6,788 nt of DNA from Bacteroidales bacterium (GTDB lineage Bacteria > Bacteroidota > Bacteroidia > Bacteroidales > BM520). The DNA is taken from contig JALNXP010000132.1 in NCBI GenBank assembly GCA_023230285.1, positions 1-6,788 on the forward strand. The letters are read 5' to 3'. Of this stretch, positions 1 through 6,785 are shown piece by piece. Position 1 is the first letter of the stretch, and each line of letters begins with the position of its first letter. The position numbers and the translations under genes are program-made. Under the pieces are notes generated by a model, which was not told the DNA's origin, made no database searches, and worked only from the letters and a program-made list of their open reading frames with translations.

Positions 1-1692
1 GGCTACGGGAAGCGTGAAAGTTGCCGAGTCAACACATTCATCTTCATAAGTTTGAATATTAGTAATTACAAACTGCGTGATAGTATCTGCTTCGAAATCG
101 AAAGTATGTGTGGCAAGGACATCGGTTGAAGTTTTGCCATCGCCGAACTCCCACTTATAATCAAACACATAACAAGTATCGCAGCCTACTTCCGTTGAAA
201 GAGACACAACAGGATTTTGGGGATATAACTTTTCCGGTTCGGCGGTAATAGTTATATCCAATTTAGGATAAGTTTCAATTTTCTTGGATTTGGATAGTAT
301 GCAGCCTACCGAGTCGGTAATAGTCACATTATATTCTCCTTCGGGCAATTTATACATAACGCTGTCGAGCGAAGTATATCCTGTGGGCCACACATATTCG
401 TAAGGCAGCAGAGTATCGTTTTGATAAGGTACGCCACCGTTAACTCTTGCCACCAAGATACCTTCGGAAGACCCCGGGCAGCCTTTTTTCTCCTGTGTCA
501 ACTCAATAGTTATTTCAGGATATACAGCAATGTTAACTGTATCGGAGCATGAGCCGATGTTGTTATAAACTTCTACTGTATACTGAGTTTCTTCTGTTGG
601 AGTGATAGTAATAGAGCGAGTAGTTTCATTAGTACTCCACAGATAAGAATAGTTATAAGTAGAATTATACTGAAACAAATTGTTGATTTCCGTTTGTGAA
701 AGGTCGCAAGTATAATATCGCAGGTCGTCAAGTCCGCCTTGATAATTATGGTTCAGCAAAGAATATCCAGCACCAAGATACACATCTACACCTTCTATAA
801 TTTGCGGAAACACTGTAATCTCCTGTTCAAGAACGAGTTGTGCATCGATATACATACTCAGTTTATCCAAAGAACATACAACATCAAGCATAGTCCATCT
901 TCCGGGTTTGACAGCAGCGACAGCGTCATAAGAAACGACAAAATCTTGTTGCTGCGAGCCATCAGAAGTAGAGAATATCATATCGCCATTTTTATTCAAA
1001 GCGAGCAAAAAGCTACAATCTTCCAACGATTTAGATGTTGGTTTCCATTTATTTATCAGATAATACACATCATCAAAAGCGAAGTTGCCATAGATAGTAT
1101 CCGGTTTTACCCAACAATGAAGAGTAAACGAATTAGAAATATCCATAGTTGCATCGTAACCGATTTGTATACAGCTCAAACTTGGAGGAGAAATTGTTGA
1201 AGGAGTGAAATACAGAGCCATGTTTTCGTTGCCGTTTCTATCTGTCATCTTACTAAACGACAATGCAGAAGCGCCGTGGTTTTCGTAGCCACTTTCGTCA
1301 CTCATATCGCCATTATCAAAAAGATAGTTACCAACGAGGCAATAAGGCTCTGTATAATCAACATATAACTCAAAATCAGCATTATAACACAGAGTCGTGT
1401 CACTTTGAGCCATACGACTGCGATTCAAATCAACATATATTGAATCTTTTACAATTTGTTGACTTGCATCAGTTGCATGTACTTTATACAAAGCGGTACG
1501 TTTAGCCCAGATTATCTGAGTAGTTTCGCCGGTACTCCAAAGGTAAGACACATAACTATCGCTGGCATCAAGAGCAACGCTATCGACACGACAAAAAGAC
1601 AAAGTATCTTCACTAAAAATCTGAGCCTTCATCGTAAAACTTACAAGCAGTAAAACGACTATCAGCGTAATGTTAATTTTATTCTTGTCCAT
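1..1692 (-). CDS. Large exported LamG / SprB-repeat / PKD protein, partial (C-terminus beyond window)
   Basis: The frame is open from ATG 1692 through position 1, giving 564 residues with the C-terminus cut off by the window edge. A TGA lies directly before the ATG in frame, which fixes the start. Residues 1-24 form a signal peptide: Lys3 and Lys5, a hydrophobic core ITLIVVLLLVSF, and probable cleavage after MKAQ. The domains in order are: an Ig-like module around W52 (YLWSTGETT); a second Ig-like module split into residues 97-115 (DTTLC) and 346-392 (YLWSTNETT...YTVEV...C); a LamG/concanavalin A-like domain between the two halves (117-341, with LVGNYLFDNG, DESGYENHG, GGLDDLRYY); a SprB-type repeat (400-467, GCPGSSEG...VNGG...YEYVWPTG...GEYNVTITDSVGC); and a PKD domain (473-560, WEFGDG at 514-519). 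Proteins of this build are usually surface adhesins, often type IX secretion cargo with a C-terminal sorting or CHU_C domain. Here that part is outside the window, so the secretion route is inferred. Ligand unknown. GC looks somewhat higher than in the neighbouring genes. Confidence 0.9.
   Translation of the reverse strand, partial: MDKNKINITLIVVLLLVSFTMKAQIFSEDTLSFCRVDSVALDASDSYVSYLWSTGETTQIIWAKRTALYKVHATDASQQIVKDSIYVDLNRSRMAQSDTTLCYNADFELYVDYTEPYCLVGNYLFDNGDMSDESGYENHGASALSFSKMTDRNGNENMALYFTPSTISPPSLSCIQIGYDATMDISNSFTLHCWVKPDTIYGNFAFDDVYYLINKWKPTSKSLEDCSFLLALNKNGDMIFSTSDGSQQQDFVVSYDAVAAVKPGRWTMLDVVCSLDKLSMYIDAQLVLEQEITVFPQIIEGVDVYLGAGYSLLNHNYQGGLDDLRYYTCDLSQTEINNLFQYNSTYNYSYLWSTNETTRSITITPTEETQYTVEVYNNIGSCSDTVNIAVYPEITIELTQEKKGCPGSSEGILVARVNGGVPYQNDTLLPYEYVWPTGYTSLDSVMYKLPEGEYNVTITDSVGCILSKSKKIETYPKLDITITAEPEKLYPQNPVVSLSTEVGCDTCYVFDYKWEFGDGKTSTDVLATHTFDFEADTITQFVITNIQTYEDECVDSATFTLPVA
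1679..1692 (-). other. 14-nt gene overlap, probable translational coupling site
   Basis: The ATG of the exported protein (1690-1692) lies inside the last codons of the DUF349 gene (TTG AAT GGA), whose TAA is at 1679-1681. A TGA in the new frame sits immediately before the ATG, so no earlier start is possible in that frame. The first plausible alternative, Met21, would remove most of the signal peptide. No Shine-Dalgarno-like sequence is seen. Coupling is inferred from the geometry. Confidence 0.75.
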
Positions 1693-3676
1693 TCAAATAT
1701 TTCAATTTTGCTTCCAAAAGTGTTATTTCTTTCTTTGCATTTTGAATTTTCTTTTCAAACTCTGCTTTTAACAAAGCTGAATTTGCCGAATTTGACAAAA
1801 AGCCGATATTATTTTCCCAAAGGCTGACATCTTCTTTCATACTTTGGATTCTGTTAAATATCTGATTTCTCTCTTTATTCATCATCTGACCTGCATTAGG
1901 ATTATCTTTCATCATATCTATTTTATTTCTAAAATTGATATTAGCGACTTCGATACCTATGTTCCTCAGTTCATCTAATTTAGTATTGATAGCCTTACGA
2001 TAAGAAGCGTGGATAGTATCTTTATCTTTTCTTGGAACATGACCTGTTTCCATCCATTCTCTCTGTAATTTTTTAAGTTCTTCTAAAGAATCTTGAACGT
2101 TATCGCTAAATTGGAGATTATTAATACTGTCAATTATGGCAAGTTTTTTGGTCAGATTCTCTTCGCTAACTTGGTTAATACTTGAGAAATAAGCTTCTTT
2201 TCTTGTAAAAAACTCATCGCAAGCAGACCTAAAGCGTTTCCATATTTTATCGGAAAGTTTTTTAGGTGTTGGACCTATTTCTTTCCATTCTTTTTGCAAT
2301 TTAATAAGAGTTTGTGTGGCTTCATTCCAATTAGTACTATCTTTAACTGCTTCAGCCTGAGTACACAAATCGATTTTAAGATTATAATTATTATATTGTT
2401 GTTCTTTTAAAGTCAGGAAGAACTCTTTTTTAGCTGCGAAAAAATTGTCAAGTATAGATTTGAATCTTGTCCAGATTTTATCATTTTGAGCTTTAGAAGC
2501 CGGTCCGACTGTTTTCCATGCTTTAAACAACTCATTTAATTTATCGCCAACGGTTTGCCAATCTTTAAGGTTATCCGGTAAAATTTCCGTCAATTTTTCT
2601 GCTTCTTCAACGATAGCAAGTTTTGCGGCGTAATTGCTATCCTGCTGGTCTTTTATTTGAAAATAATGCTCTTTTCTGCGGGCATTAATCTTGTCGGTAG
2701 CTGTTTTAAATCTATCCCACAGTTCATCTCTTTTATCAGCCGGCACAGGTCCGATTTCCTTCCACTCTTGGTGATAGCTTTGCAACTTTTTAAAAGATTT
2801 CATTATAGACTTTTCGAGAAACAGTTCTTCAGCCTTTTCACAAAGTTTGATTTTTGCCTCGAGGTTTTTCTTAATGTCAAGGTCTCTTAATTCTCTGTTA
2901 ATCTTAACTTTATCAAAGAATTTTTCAACTAAAAAATGGTAATTTTGCCACAGATTACTTACATCAGCTTTAGGCACATCACCAATTTCTTTCCATCTTT
3001 CCTGTAATTCTTTGAACTTATCATAAGTAGTTTTCAAAGTTTCTTCAGAGTTGATTAACTCTTTCAGTTGTTCAAGAATTTGCTGTTTAGCTACAAGGTT
3101 GTTTTTCTTTTGTTCCTCTACTTCTTCCAAAAACTTGGTTCTTTTCTCTTTATAAACATTAAAGACTTCATTAAATCTTTGTTCAAGGACATCGGCATTT
3201 TGGTCTTCAGGTACGAACTCTTGAGGACCGCCGTCTGAAGCTTTTTCATCTGTAGACTTAGTCTCCAAATCTTTTTCATTTTCTTCACGAGTTTTTTCAT
3301 GGAAAGCGACTTTGATAGCAGCAACTTTGTTTCTTATTGCTTCAATATTACTATCCTGCAATAAATCCGACAGTTGTTCAATCAATTGTTCTCTTGACAA
3401 ACTCGAATAATCGACTTGTTCCTCTTCATCGTCTTCAATTTCTTTGATTTCTTCTTCGGAAATCAACTCAAATGAATCTTCGGGGTGACTATTCGGTTCT
3501 ATCGTTGCCTCTTTTGCAGTTTCTTCCTGTTTTGGAGTTTCTGAAACGGCTGCTTCTTTTGCAACTTCTTCCGTTTTTTCCGTTTTTGACTCATTAGTGT
3601 TCTCTACAGACACATTTTGCGTTTCCGGCGCATTTACTTCCTGATTTTGTACAGGTGACAGTTCGTTCTCGTTCAT
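1679..3676 (-). CDS. DUF349 multi-repeat protein, 665 aa
   Basis: The start is ATG 3676 and the stop TAA 1679-1681. The protein has no signal peptide or membrane segment, so it is presumably cytoplasmic. Residues 1-160 are low-complexity and rich in Glu, Lys, Thr and Ser, with an acidic patch (EEEIKEIEDDEEEQ, about 74-87), and are probably disordered. From about 163 to 575 there are five DUF349-type helical repeats, each with a W-K-E-I-G-P-x-P core followed by a second Trp (LWxRF). The core Trp residues are W228, W305, W387, W464 and W541, and the second Trp residues are W243, W320, W402 and W479. Repeat 5 has lost the second Trp (TIHASYRKA). A half-repeat (LEQRFNEVF, about 164-172) precedes the first full one. 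Residues 600-663 are predicted coiled coil. The biochemical function of DUF349 proteins is not known to me, and the helical, charged build suggests a scaffold or binding role. It has its own likely promoter and leads a unit with the exported protein downstream. Confidence 0.93.
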   Translation of the reverse strand: MNENELSPVQNQEVNAPETQNVSVENTNESKTEKTEEVAKEAAVSETPKQEETAKEATIEPNSHPEDSFELISEEEIKEIEDDEEEQVDYSSLSREQLIEQLSDLLQDSNIEAIRNKVAAIKVAFHEKTREENEKDLETKSTDEKASDGGPQEFVPEDQNADVLEQRFNEVFNVYKEKRTKFLEEVEEQKKNNLVAKQQILEQLKELINSEETLKTTYDKFKELQERWKEIGDVPKADVSNLWQNYHFLVEKFFDKVKINRELRDLDIKKNLEAKIKLCEKAEELFLEKSIMKSFKKLQSYHQEWKEIGPVPADKRDELWDRFKTATDKINARRKEHYFQIKDQQDSNYAAKLAIVEEAEKLTEILPDNLKDWQTVGDKLNELFKAWKTVGPASKAQNDKIWTRFKSILDNFFAAKKEFFLTLKEQQYNNYNLKIDLCTQAEAVKDSTNWNEATQTLIKLQKEWKEIGPTPKKLSDKIWKRFRSACDEFFTRKEAYFSSINQVSEENLTKKLAIIDSINNLQFSDNVQDSLEELKKLQREWMETGHVPRKDKDTIHASYRKAINTKLDELRNIGIEVANINFRNKIDMMKDNPNAGQMMNKERNQIFNRIQSMKEDVSLWENNIGFLSNSANSALLKAEFEKKIQNAKKEITLLEAKLKYLNGQE
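1952..3190 (-). repeat. Tandem DUF349 repeat array within the coding region
   Basis: Five copies of a roughly 77-residue unit are recognisable from the spacing of the core Trp residues: 77, 82, 77 and 77 residues. A degenerate half-copy lies at the N-terminal end. The third interval carries about five extra residues between copies 2 and 3 (around ILPDNLKDWQTVG). The copies are diverged at both protein and DNA level, so this is an old duplication series and not a recent DNA tandem repeat. Confidence 0.85.
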
Positions 3677-3713
3677 AGCTTTTCTGTTTATAATGATTAC
3701 AGATTAGAATTCA

Positions 3714-3735
3714 TTTTGCTGTTATAGCAGCAAAA
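3714..3735 (-). promoter_or_regulatory. 8-bp stem-loop in the leader of the DUF349 unit
   Basis: The arms TTTTGCTG and CAGCAAAA (minus strand) pair perfectly around a 6-nt loop (CTATAA). The hairpin lies 38-59 nt upstream of ATG 3676, inside the predicted leader. No T-run follows it on either strand, so it is not a typical intrinsic terminator. It could be a leader structure affecting translation or mRNA stability. It could also be a weak end structure for the upstream unit, which has no other terminator candidate. Confidence 0.4.
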
Positions 3736-3759
3736 AGTACAAAAAGTTAATTAATTATG

Positions 3760-3775
3760 TTGATTATTTAATCAA
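3760..3775. promoter_or_regulatory. Palindrome TTGATTA-2-TAATCAA at the predicted transcription start
   Basis: The perfect 7-bp arms TTGATTA and TAATCAA are separated by two bases. The palindrome begins 3 nt downstream of the TACCTTTG element and covers the predicted transcription start of the DUF349 unit. This position and symmetry suit a repressor operator for a dimeric DNA-binding protein. AT-rich palindromes also arise by chance in DNA of this composition, so the regulatory role is a guess. No regulator gene lies in the window. Confidence 0.35.
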
Positions 3776-3778
3776 ACG

Positions 3779-3786
3779 CAAAGGTA
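3779..3786 (-). promoter_or_regulatory. Likely -7 promoter element (TACCTTTG) of the DUF349 unit
   Basis: On the minus strand the sequence reads TACCTTTG followed by CG, an exact match to the Bacteroidetes primary-sigma -7 consensus TAnnTTTG. It sits about 100 nt upstream of ATG 3676 in the only sizeable intergenic gap. A clear TTG/TTTG -33 element is not visible at the expected distance; that stretch is A-rich (CCAAAAAAAATAA). The transcription start would fall near 3768-3773, giving a leader of about 95 nt. Confidence 0.6.
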
Positions 3787-3821
3787 TTATTTTTTTTGGA
3801 ATTTGTAAGTTATTATGATAC

Positions 3822-4478
3822 TTATTTTTTTCGAACCATCATAAGTCCGTCTCTAATCGGGAGTAATAAATTTTCGACACGTCCATCTTCTGTCACATAA
3901 TGATTAAATTCATCTATCAACGATGTATCTTTATCATAGTTGGTTTTTTCATCAAAAACCTTACCGCCCCAAAAAACATTATCCACAAGAATAAAGCCGC
4001 CGCTTTTCAGAAAAGGCAAAACCAACTCATAATATTTAAGATTATCTTTTTTATTTGCATCTATAAGTACGATGTCAAAATTTACGCACAACTTTGGAAT
4101 AACCTCGGAAGCATCGCCAATGACAGATATTATTTTGTTACTTAAGCCACTGTTTTTAAAATACTTATCAGAAATATAGCTCCATTCCGGATTCACCTCA
4201 ACTGTATATATTTTACTTTCAGCCGGCAAGGCGCTTGCGAAGCATATTGTAGAATAGCCGGTAAAAGTTCCTATTTCGAGAACACGCTCCGGTTTTATCA
4301 TATATGTAAGCATCTTAAACAATTCGCCTTGCAGATGCCCGCTAATCATGCGCGGATACATAGTCCTCAGATTCGTCTCTCTATCAAGAGCATGCAAAAG
4401 CTCAGACTCCTTTTCACTATGTTGCTCAGCGTAGTCGCTGACAACTTCATCACAGCAATAATTCGAATAATTTTCCAT
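3822..4478 (-). CDS. SAM-dependent O-methyltransferase, COMT/CCoAOMT-like (Methyltransf_3)
   Basis: A 218-residue, full-length single-domain Rossmann methyltransferase, cytoplasmic. Motifs (numbered from the ATG) are: RMISGHLQGELF at 43-54, typical of the bacterial members; the SAM loop LEIGTFTGYS at 67-76; acidic E94 (YTVEV), expected to bind the SAM ribose; GDA at 121-123, near the adenine; and the divalent-metal ligands D140 (LIDANK) and D166-N167 (LVDNVFWGGKV). All key residues are intact. The family transfers methyl from SAM to a hydroxyl, classically on catechol-like substrates; the substrate here cannot be read from sequence. I chose ATG 4478, one base after the peptidase stop codon. 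An in-frame TTG at 4487 would add only three residues and overlap the peptidase gene. The gene is last in a tight three-gene unit. No terminator follows it. Confidence 0.93.
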   Translation of the reverse strand: MENYSNYCCDEVVSDYAEQHSEKESELLHALDRETNLRTMYPRMISGHLQGELFKMLTYMIKPERVLEIGTFTGYSTICFASALPAESKIYTVEVNPEWSYISDKYFKNSGLSNKIISVIGDASEVIPKLCVNFDIVLIDANKKDNLKYYELVLPFLKSGGFILVDNVFWGGKVFDEKTNYDKDTSLIDEFNHYVTEDGRVENLLLPIRDGLMMVRKK

Positions 4479-4479
4479 T

Positions 4480-5706
4480 TTATTCAACAGGACGATATGT
4501 TAACACTGATAAATTTTTCTCGTCAAAAGCTACATTTGCCGCATTCATAATATCCGAAGCCGTTACTTTATCTATCTTTGCAAATGCTTCTTCCATACTT
4601 TCTATTTTATCAAAAACCATCAACGATTTTGCCATAGACATAGCATCAAATAAATTAGAATCCGCATTAACAGCCACATTACCTTTAAACTGATTTTTCG
4701 CCACCTCAAGTTGAGACACCGTCATCAATTTATTCCTACATTTATCTAATTCTTTAAATACAAGTTGTTTAACTCTTTTCTGCTTTTCATATTCACACTC
4801 AAAAAAGATATTGAAAGTTCCTGTATCAAAATAAGGGGTATAAGAAGATTCTACTTGATAAACGTAGCCGTGTTGTTCTCGCAGCACATAATTCAGCGGA
4901 GACGAAAAACCTTGATTACCAATATAATTATTCAGCAGACAAAAAGCTGTATAATTTTCATCATAAAAAGAAAATGCGCGTGACCCTATAATAACGTGGC
5001 ATTGAGTGTCGCTTCTATCTTTGATAACATCAAAAGGCGCAACTTCCGGCGGTAGTTTTCTATCTGTAACTCCTGACTTCAAAGGAGAATTTTGAAAATA
5101 TTTAATACAATAATTTTTAAATTTATCTTCCGGCACATTACAAGCTGCCCAGATGATAATATTATCATTCACATAATTATGATTGAAAAAATTAAATATT
5201 TTATCTTTGTTTAAACAAAAATCGTCTAACGACTGTTCTGTACCAAGAATATTTCTTCCAAGGCTGTGACCGGCGTATAAAGCATCTTCAAACTCATCAT
5301 AGATAAGTTCTGCGGGTACATCGTTATACGAAAAAATTTCTTCTTTAATCACATTGATTTCTTTTTCGGTTTCTTTAGCAGGAAAAGTCGAATTAAAAAG
5401 CATATCGGACATCAGTGACATCATATTAGGCAGATATTCCGACAAAAAAGAAACGTGAAAACAAGTTTCTTCTTTTGTAGTATAAGCATTAACATCGGCA
5501 CCTATATTATCAAATTTCAAAGAAATATTTTTGGCTGTTTTAGTTTTAGTACCTTTGAACAACAAATGTTCGATAAGGTGAGCACCGCCATGCTCGTCTA
5601 CATTTTCGTCTCGAGTGCCAACATTAACCATGATCCCGAGGTGAGACACAGAAGAATTGACCGGTTTATATACAAAACGCAGTCCGTTTGCAAGTTGAAA
5701 AAACAT
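4480..5706 (-). CDS. M16 family zinc metallopeptidase (processing-peptidase-like)
   Basis: A 408-residue protein, the usual length of single-unit M16B-type peptidases such as bacterial processing-peptidase homologues. The inverted zinc motif HLIEH is at 43-47 (ligands H43 and H47, catalytic E46), within GGAHLIEHLLFKGT. The third zinc ligand is most likely E123 in NVIKEEIFSY, 76 residues after H47 as expected. The C-terminal half has the family's FSSPLNYVLRE..GYVYQV element (268-284) with R276 and Y283, which help hold the peptide substrate. Both half-domains are therefore present and the enzyme looks active, probably as a homodimer. The N-terminus starts directly in the first beta-strand (MFFQLANGLRFVY), with no signal peptide, so it should be cytoplasmic even though a lipoprotein gene precedes it by 8 nt. 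The methyltransferase ATG follows its TAA after one base. The peptide substrate is unknown. Confidence 0.95.
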   Translation of the reverse strand: MFFQLANGLRFVYKPVNSSVSHLGIMVNVGTRDENVDEHGGAHLIEHLLFKGTKTKTAKNISLKFDNIGADVNAYTTKEETCFHVSFLSEYLPNMMSLMSDMLFNSTFPAKETEKEINVIKEEIFSYNDVPAELIYDEFEDALYAGHSLGRNILGTEQSLDDFCLNKDKIFNFFNHNYVNDNIIIWAACNVPEDKFKNYCIKYFQNSPLKSGVTDRKLPPEVAPFDVIKDRSDTQCHVIIGSRAFSFYDENYTAFCLLNNYIGNQGFSSPLNYVLREQHGYVYQVESSYTPYFDTGTFNIFFECEYEKQKRVKQLVFKELDKCRNKLMTVSQLEVAKNQFKGNVAVNADSNLFDAMSMAKSLMVFDKIESMEEAFAKIDKVTASDIMNAANVAFDEKNLSVLTYRPVE

Positions 5707-5714
5707 ATTGGATT

Positions 5715-6755
5715 TTACCAGTTAACAAATTTAAGATAATCATACTCATCAGCCTCATAGAGAGCCACTTTCGTCAACTCGGCAAGTTGGCAGGTATACG
5801 CAAATTTCGACCTCGCAGCAACCACACCAAGTCCGTTATTGACATTTGTATATGTCACGACATCAGTATTATAACCGGAAACGTTCAAATTTGAATAATG
5901 ATAATAATCTTCTGTTGCAATATTAAAATACAATACAAAATTACCGGCACGGCGTTTAGTCACTTTATTTTCTTTAGTCGCATCTGCATAAGGTACATTA
6001 TCTTTAACCAAAGTATAAAAGCCACTCGACCTCAGGCTAAACTCAAAATATCCGCTGGAATTTATAGCCCCGGCAGTAAGAGAACGCATGTTGTTCCATT
6101 TAATAGAACGGTCTATTGTATCACCATCGATTATTTCTTTAAAGAAAAATTCGCCTGTAATTTTATAAAGATACCCATTGTCTACCGGATTAAAAGCAAT
6201 ACTTGTAGAGCCTACGGAGGTATTAATAAAAGATATTGGTGCCAAACGACCATCGCCGGGAGTTACAGGTTTCCTGACCTCAAGCTCATTGCCAACAACT
6301 TTTGTTTCAGCTGATACAATTACACCGGATAAATTTTTTACTACAACTTTATAAAGAAAAGAAGAATCACTATTATAAACATTCTCGATTTTCCCCAAAG
6401 TATTGGCAGCATATACCGTTTGATACGGATTATAAAAATCACCATCTTCTTTATTATCAATTTCGGTTGGCTCAAAAACGATGGTTTCAACTAATTTGCC
6501 ATTAAAATATTTTTCGAGAGAAACCGACACTCCATCACCATATTCCGAAGAATCTCTTATTGCAGCCATAACCAAAGCATTTCCCTCTCCCAAAAAAGCT
6601 TTATTTACTTTAATGTAAGAAACTGCATCTTCGGGATTCAAAAGGCAATAAACAATCGTAGTTTCTTCCCAATCGCTCGTCATTTGGACAGTATTATCAC
6701 AAGAAGTCGTAAATAAAATTACTAAAAACAACAAAGGCAACAATATATGTTTCAT
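5715..6755 (-). CDS. Lipoprotein of unknown function, DUF4249-like
   Basis: A 346-residue protein with a lipoprotein signal: MKH, a hydrophobic core (ILLPLLFLVILF) and lipobox TTSC with C19 as the lipidated residue. The mature protein looks beta-rich and soluble apart from the anchor. Recognisable stretches are YCLLNPEDAVSYIKVNKAFLGEGNA early in the mature part (about 34-58, with the KAFLGEGNA core most telling) and, near the C-terminus, ATEDYYHY and TNVNNGLGVVAARS. This pattern resembles DUF4249-type Bacteroidetes lipoproteins; the assignment is from memory and only moderately sure. No catalytic motif is seen. I chose ATG 6755 because it leaves a compact signal peptide; an in-frame TTG at 6764 would add three residues. 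It is the first gene of the unit with the M16 peptidase and methyltransferase and lies just behind a promoter-like element. Whether it reaches the outer membrane surface cannot be told. Confidence 0.85.
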   Translation of the reverse strand: MKHILLPLLFLVILFTTSCDNTVQMTSDWEETTIVYCLLNPEDAVSYIKVNKAFLGEGNALVMAAIRDSSEYGDGVSVSLEKYFNGKLVETIVFEPTEIDNKEDGDFYNPYQTVYAANTLGKIENVYNSDSSFLYKVVVKNLSGVIVSAETKVVGNELEVRKPVTPGDGRLAPISFINTSVGSTSIAFNPVDNGYLYKITGEFFFKEIIDGDTIDRSIKWNNMRSLTAGAINSSGYFEFSLRSSGFYTLVKDNVPYADATKENKVTKRRAGNFVLYFNIATEDYYHYSNLNVSGYNTDVVTYTNVNNGLGVVAARSKFAYTCQLAELTKVALYEADEYDYLKFVNW

Positions 6756-6777
6756 AATTATCAATTATTATAGTCTG

Positions 6778-6785
6778 CAAAAATA
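6778..6785 (-). promoter_or_regulatory. Likely -7 promoter element (TATTTTTG) of the lipoprotein unit
   Basis: The minus strand reads TATTTTTG followed by C, matching the Bacteroidetes -7 consensus TAnnTTTG, 22 nt upstream of ATG 6755. The -33 region lies outside the window and cannot be judged. Transcription would start near 6770, giving a leader of only about 15 nt, which favours the ATG at 6755 over the TTG at 6764. Confidence 0.5.

Noticed and set aside
739..1653. Several open frames on the + strand (739-1200, 1263-1505, 1456-1653) opposite the exported protein
   Set aside because: They lie antisense to a frame with a clear signal peptide and recognisable LamG and Ig-like domains. Their translations are compositionally odd (rich in His, Arg, Ile and Gln) and show no known motif.
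2657..2890. Open frame on the + strand within the DUF349 gene, and a minus-strand frame at 3118-3324
   Set aside because: Both are shadows of the DUF349 repeat coding sequence, whose own frame carries the regular Trp-based repeats.
3787..3821. Possible terminator after the O-methyltransferase gene
   Set aside because: The sequence after the stop has only a weak AAGT...ACTT symmetry and an A-run on the transcribed strand, with no stable GC stem and no T-run.
4479..4487. TTG start at 4487 for the O-methyltransferase
   Set aside because: It would add only three residues and overlap the peptidase gene by 8 nt. The ATG at 4478 directly after the stop codon is the simpler start.
5455..6505. Open frames on the + strand opposite the M16 peptidase and lipoprotein (5455-5739, 5688-5894, 5898-6314, 6302-6505)
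   Set aside because: They are antisense to well-supported genes, lack recognisable domains and overlap each other in ways typical of chance frames.
6754..6768. A/T-only dyad ATAATT-ATC-AATTAT overlapping the lipoprotein start codon
   Set aside because: The six A-T pairs would form a very weak stem, and such dyads are expected by chance in this AT-rich leader.
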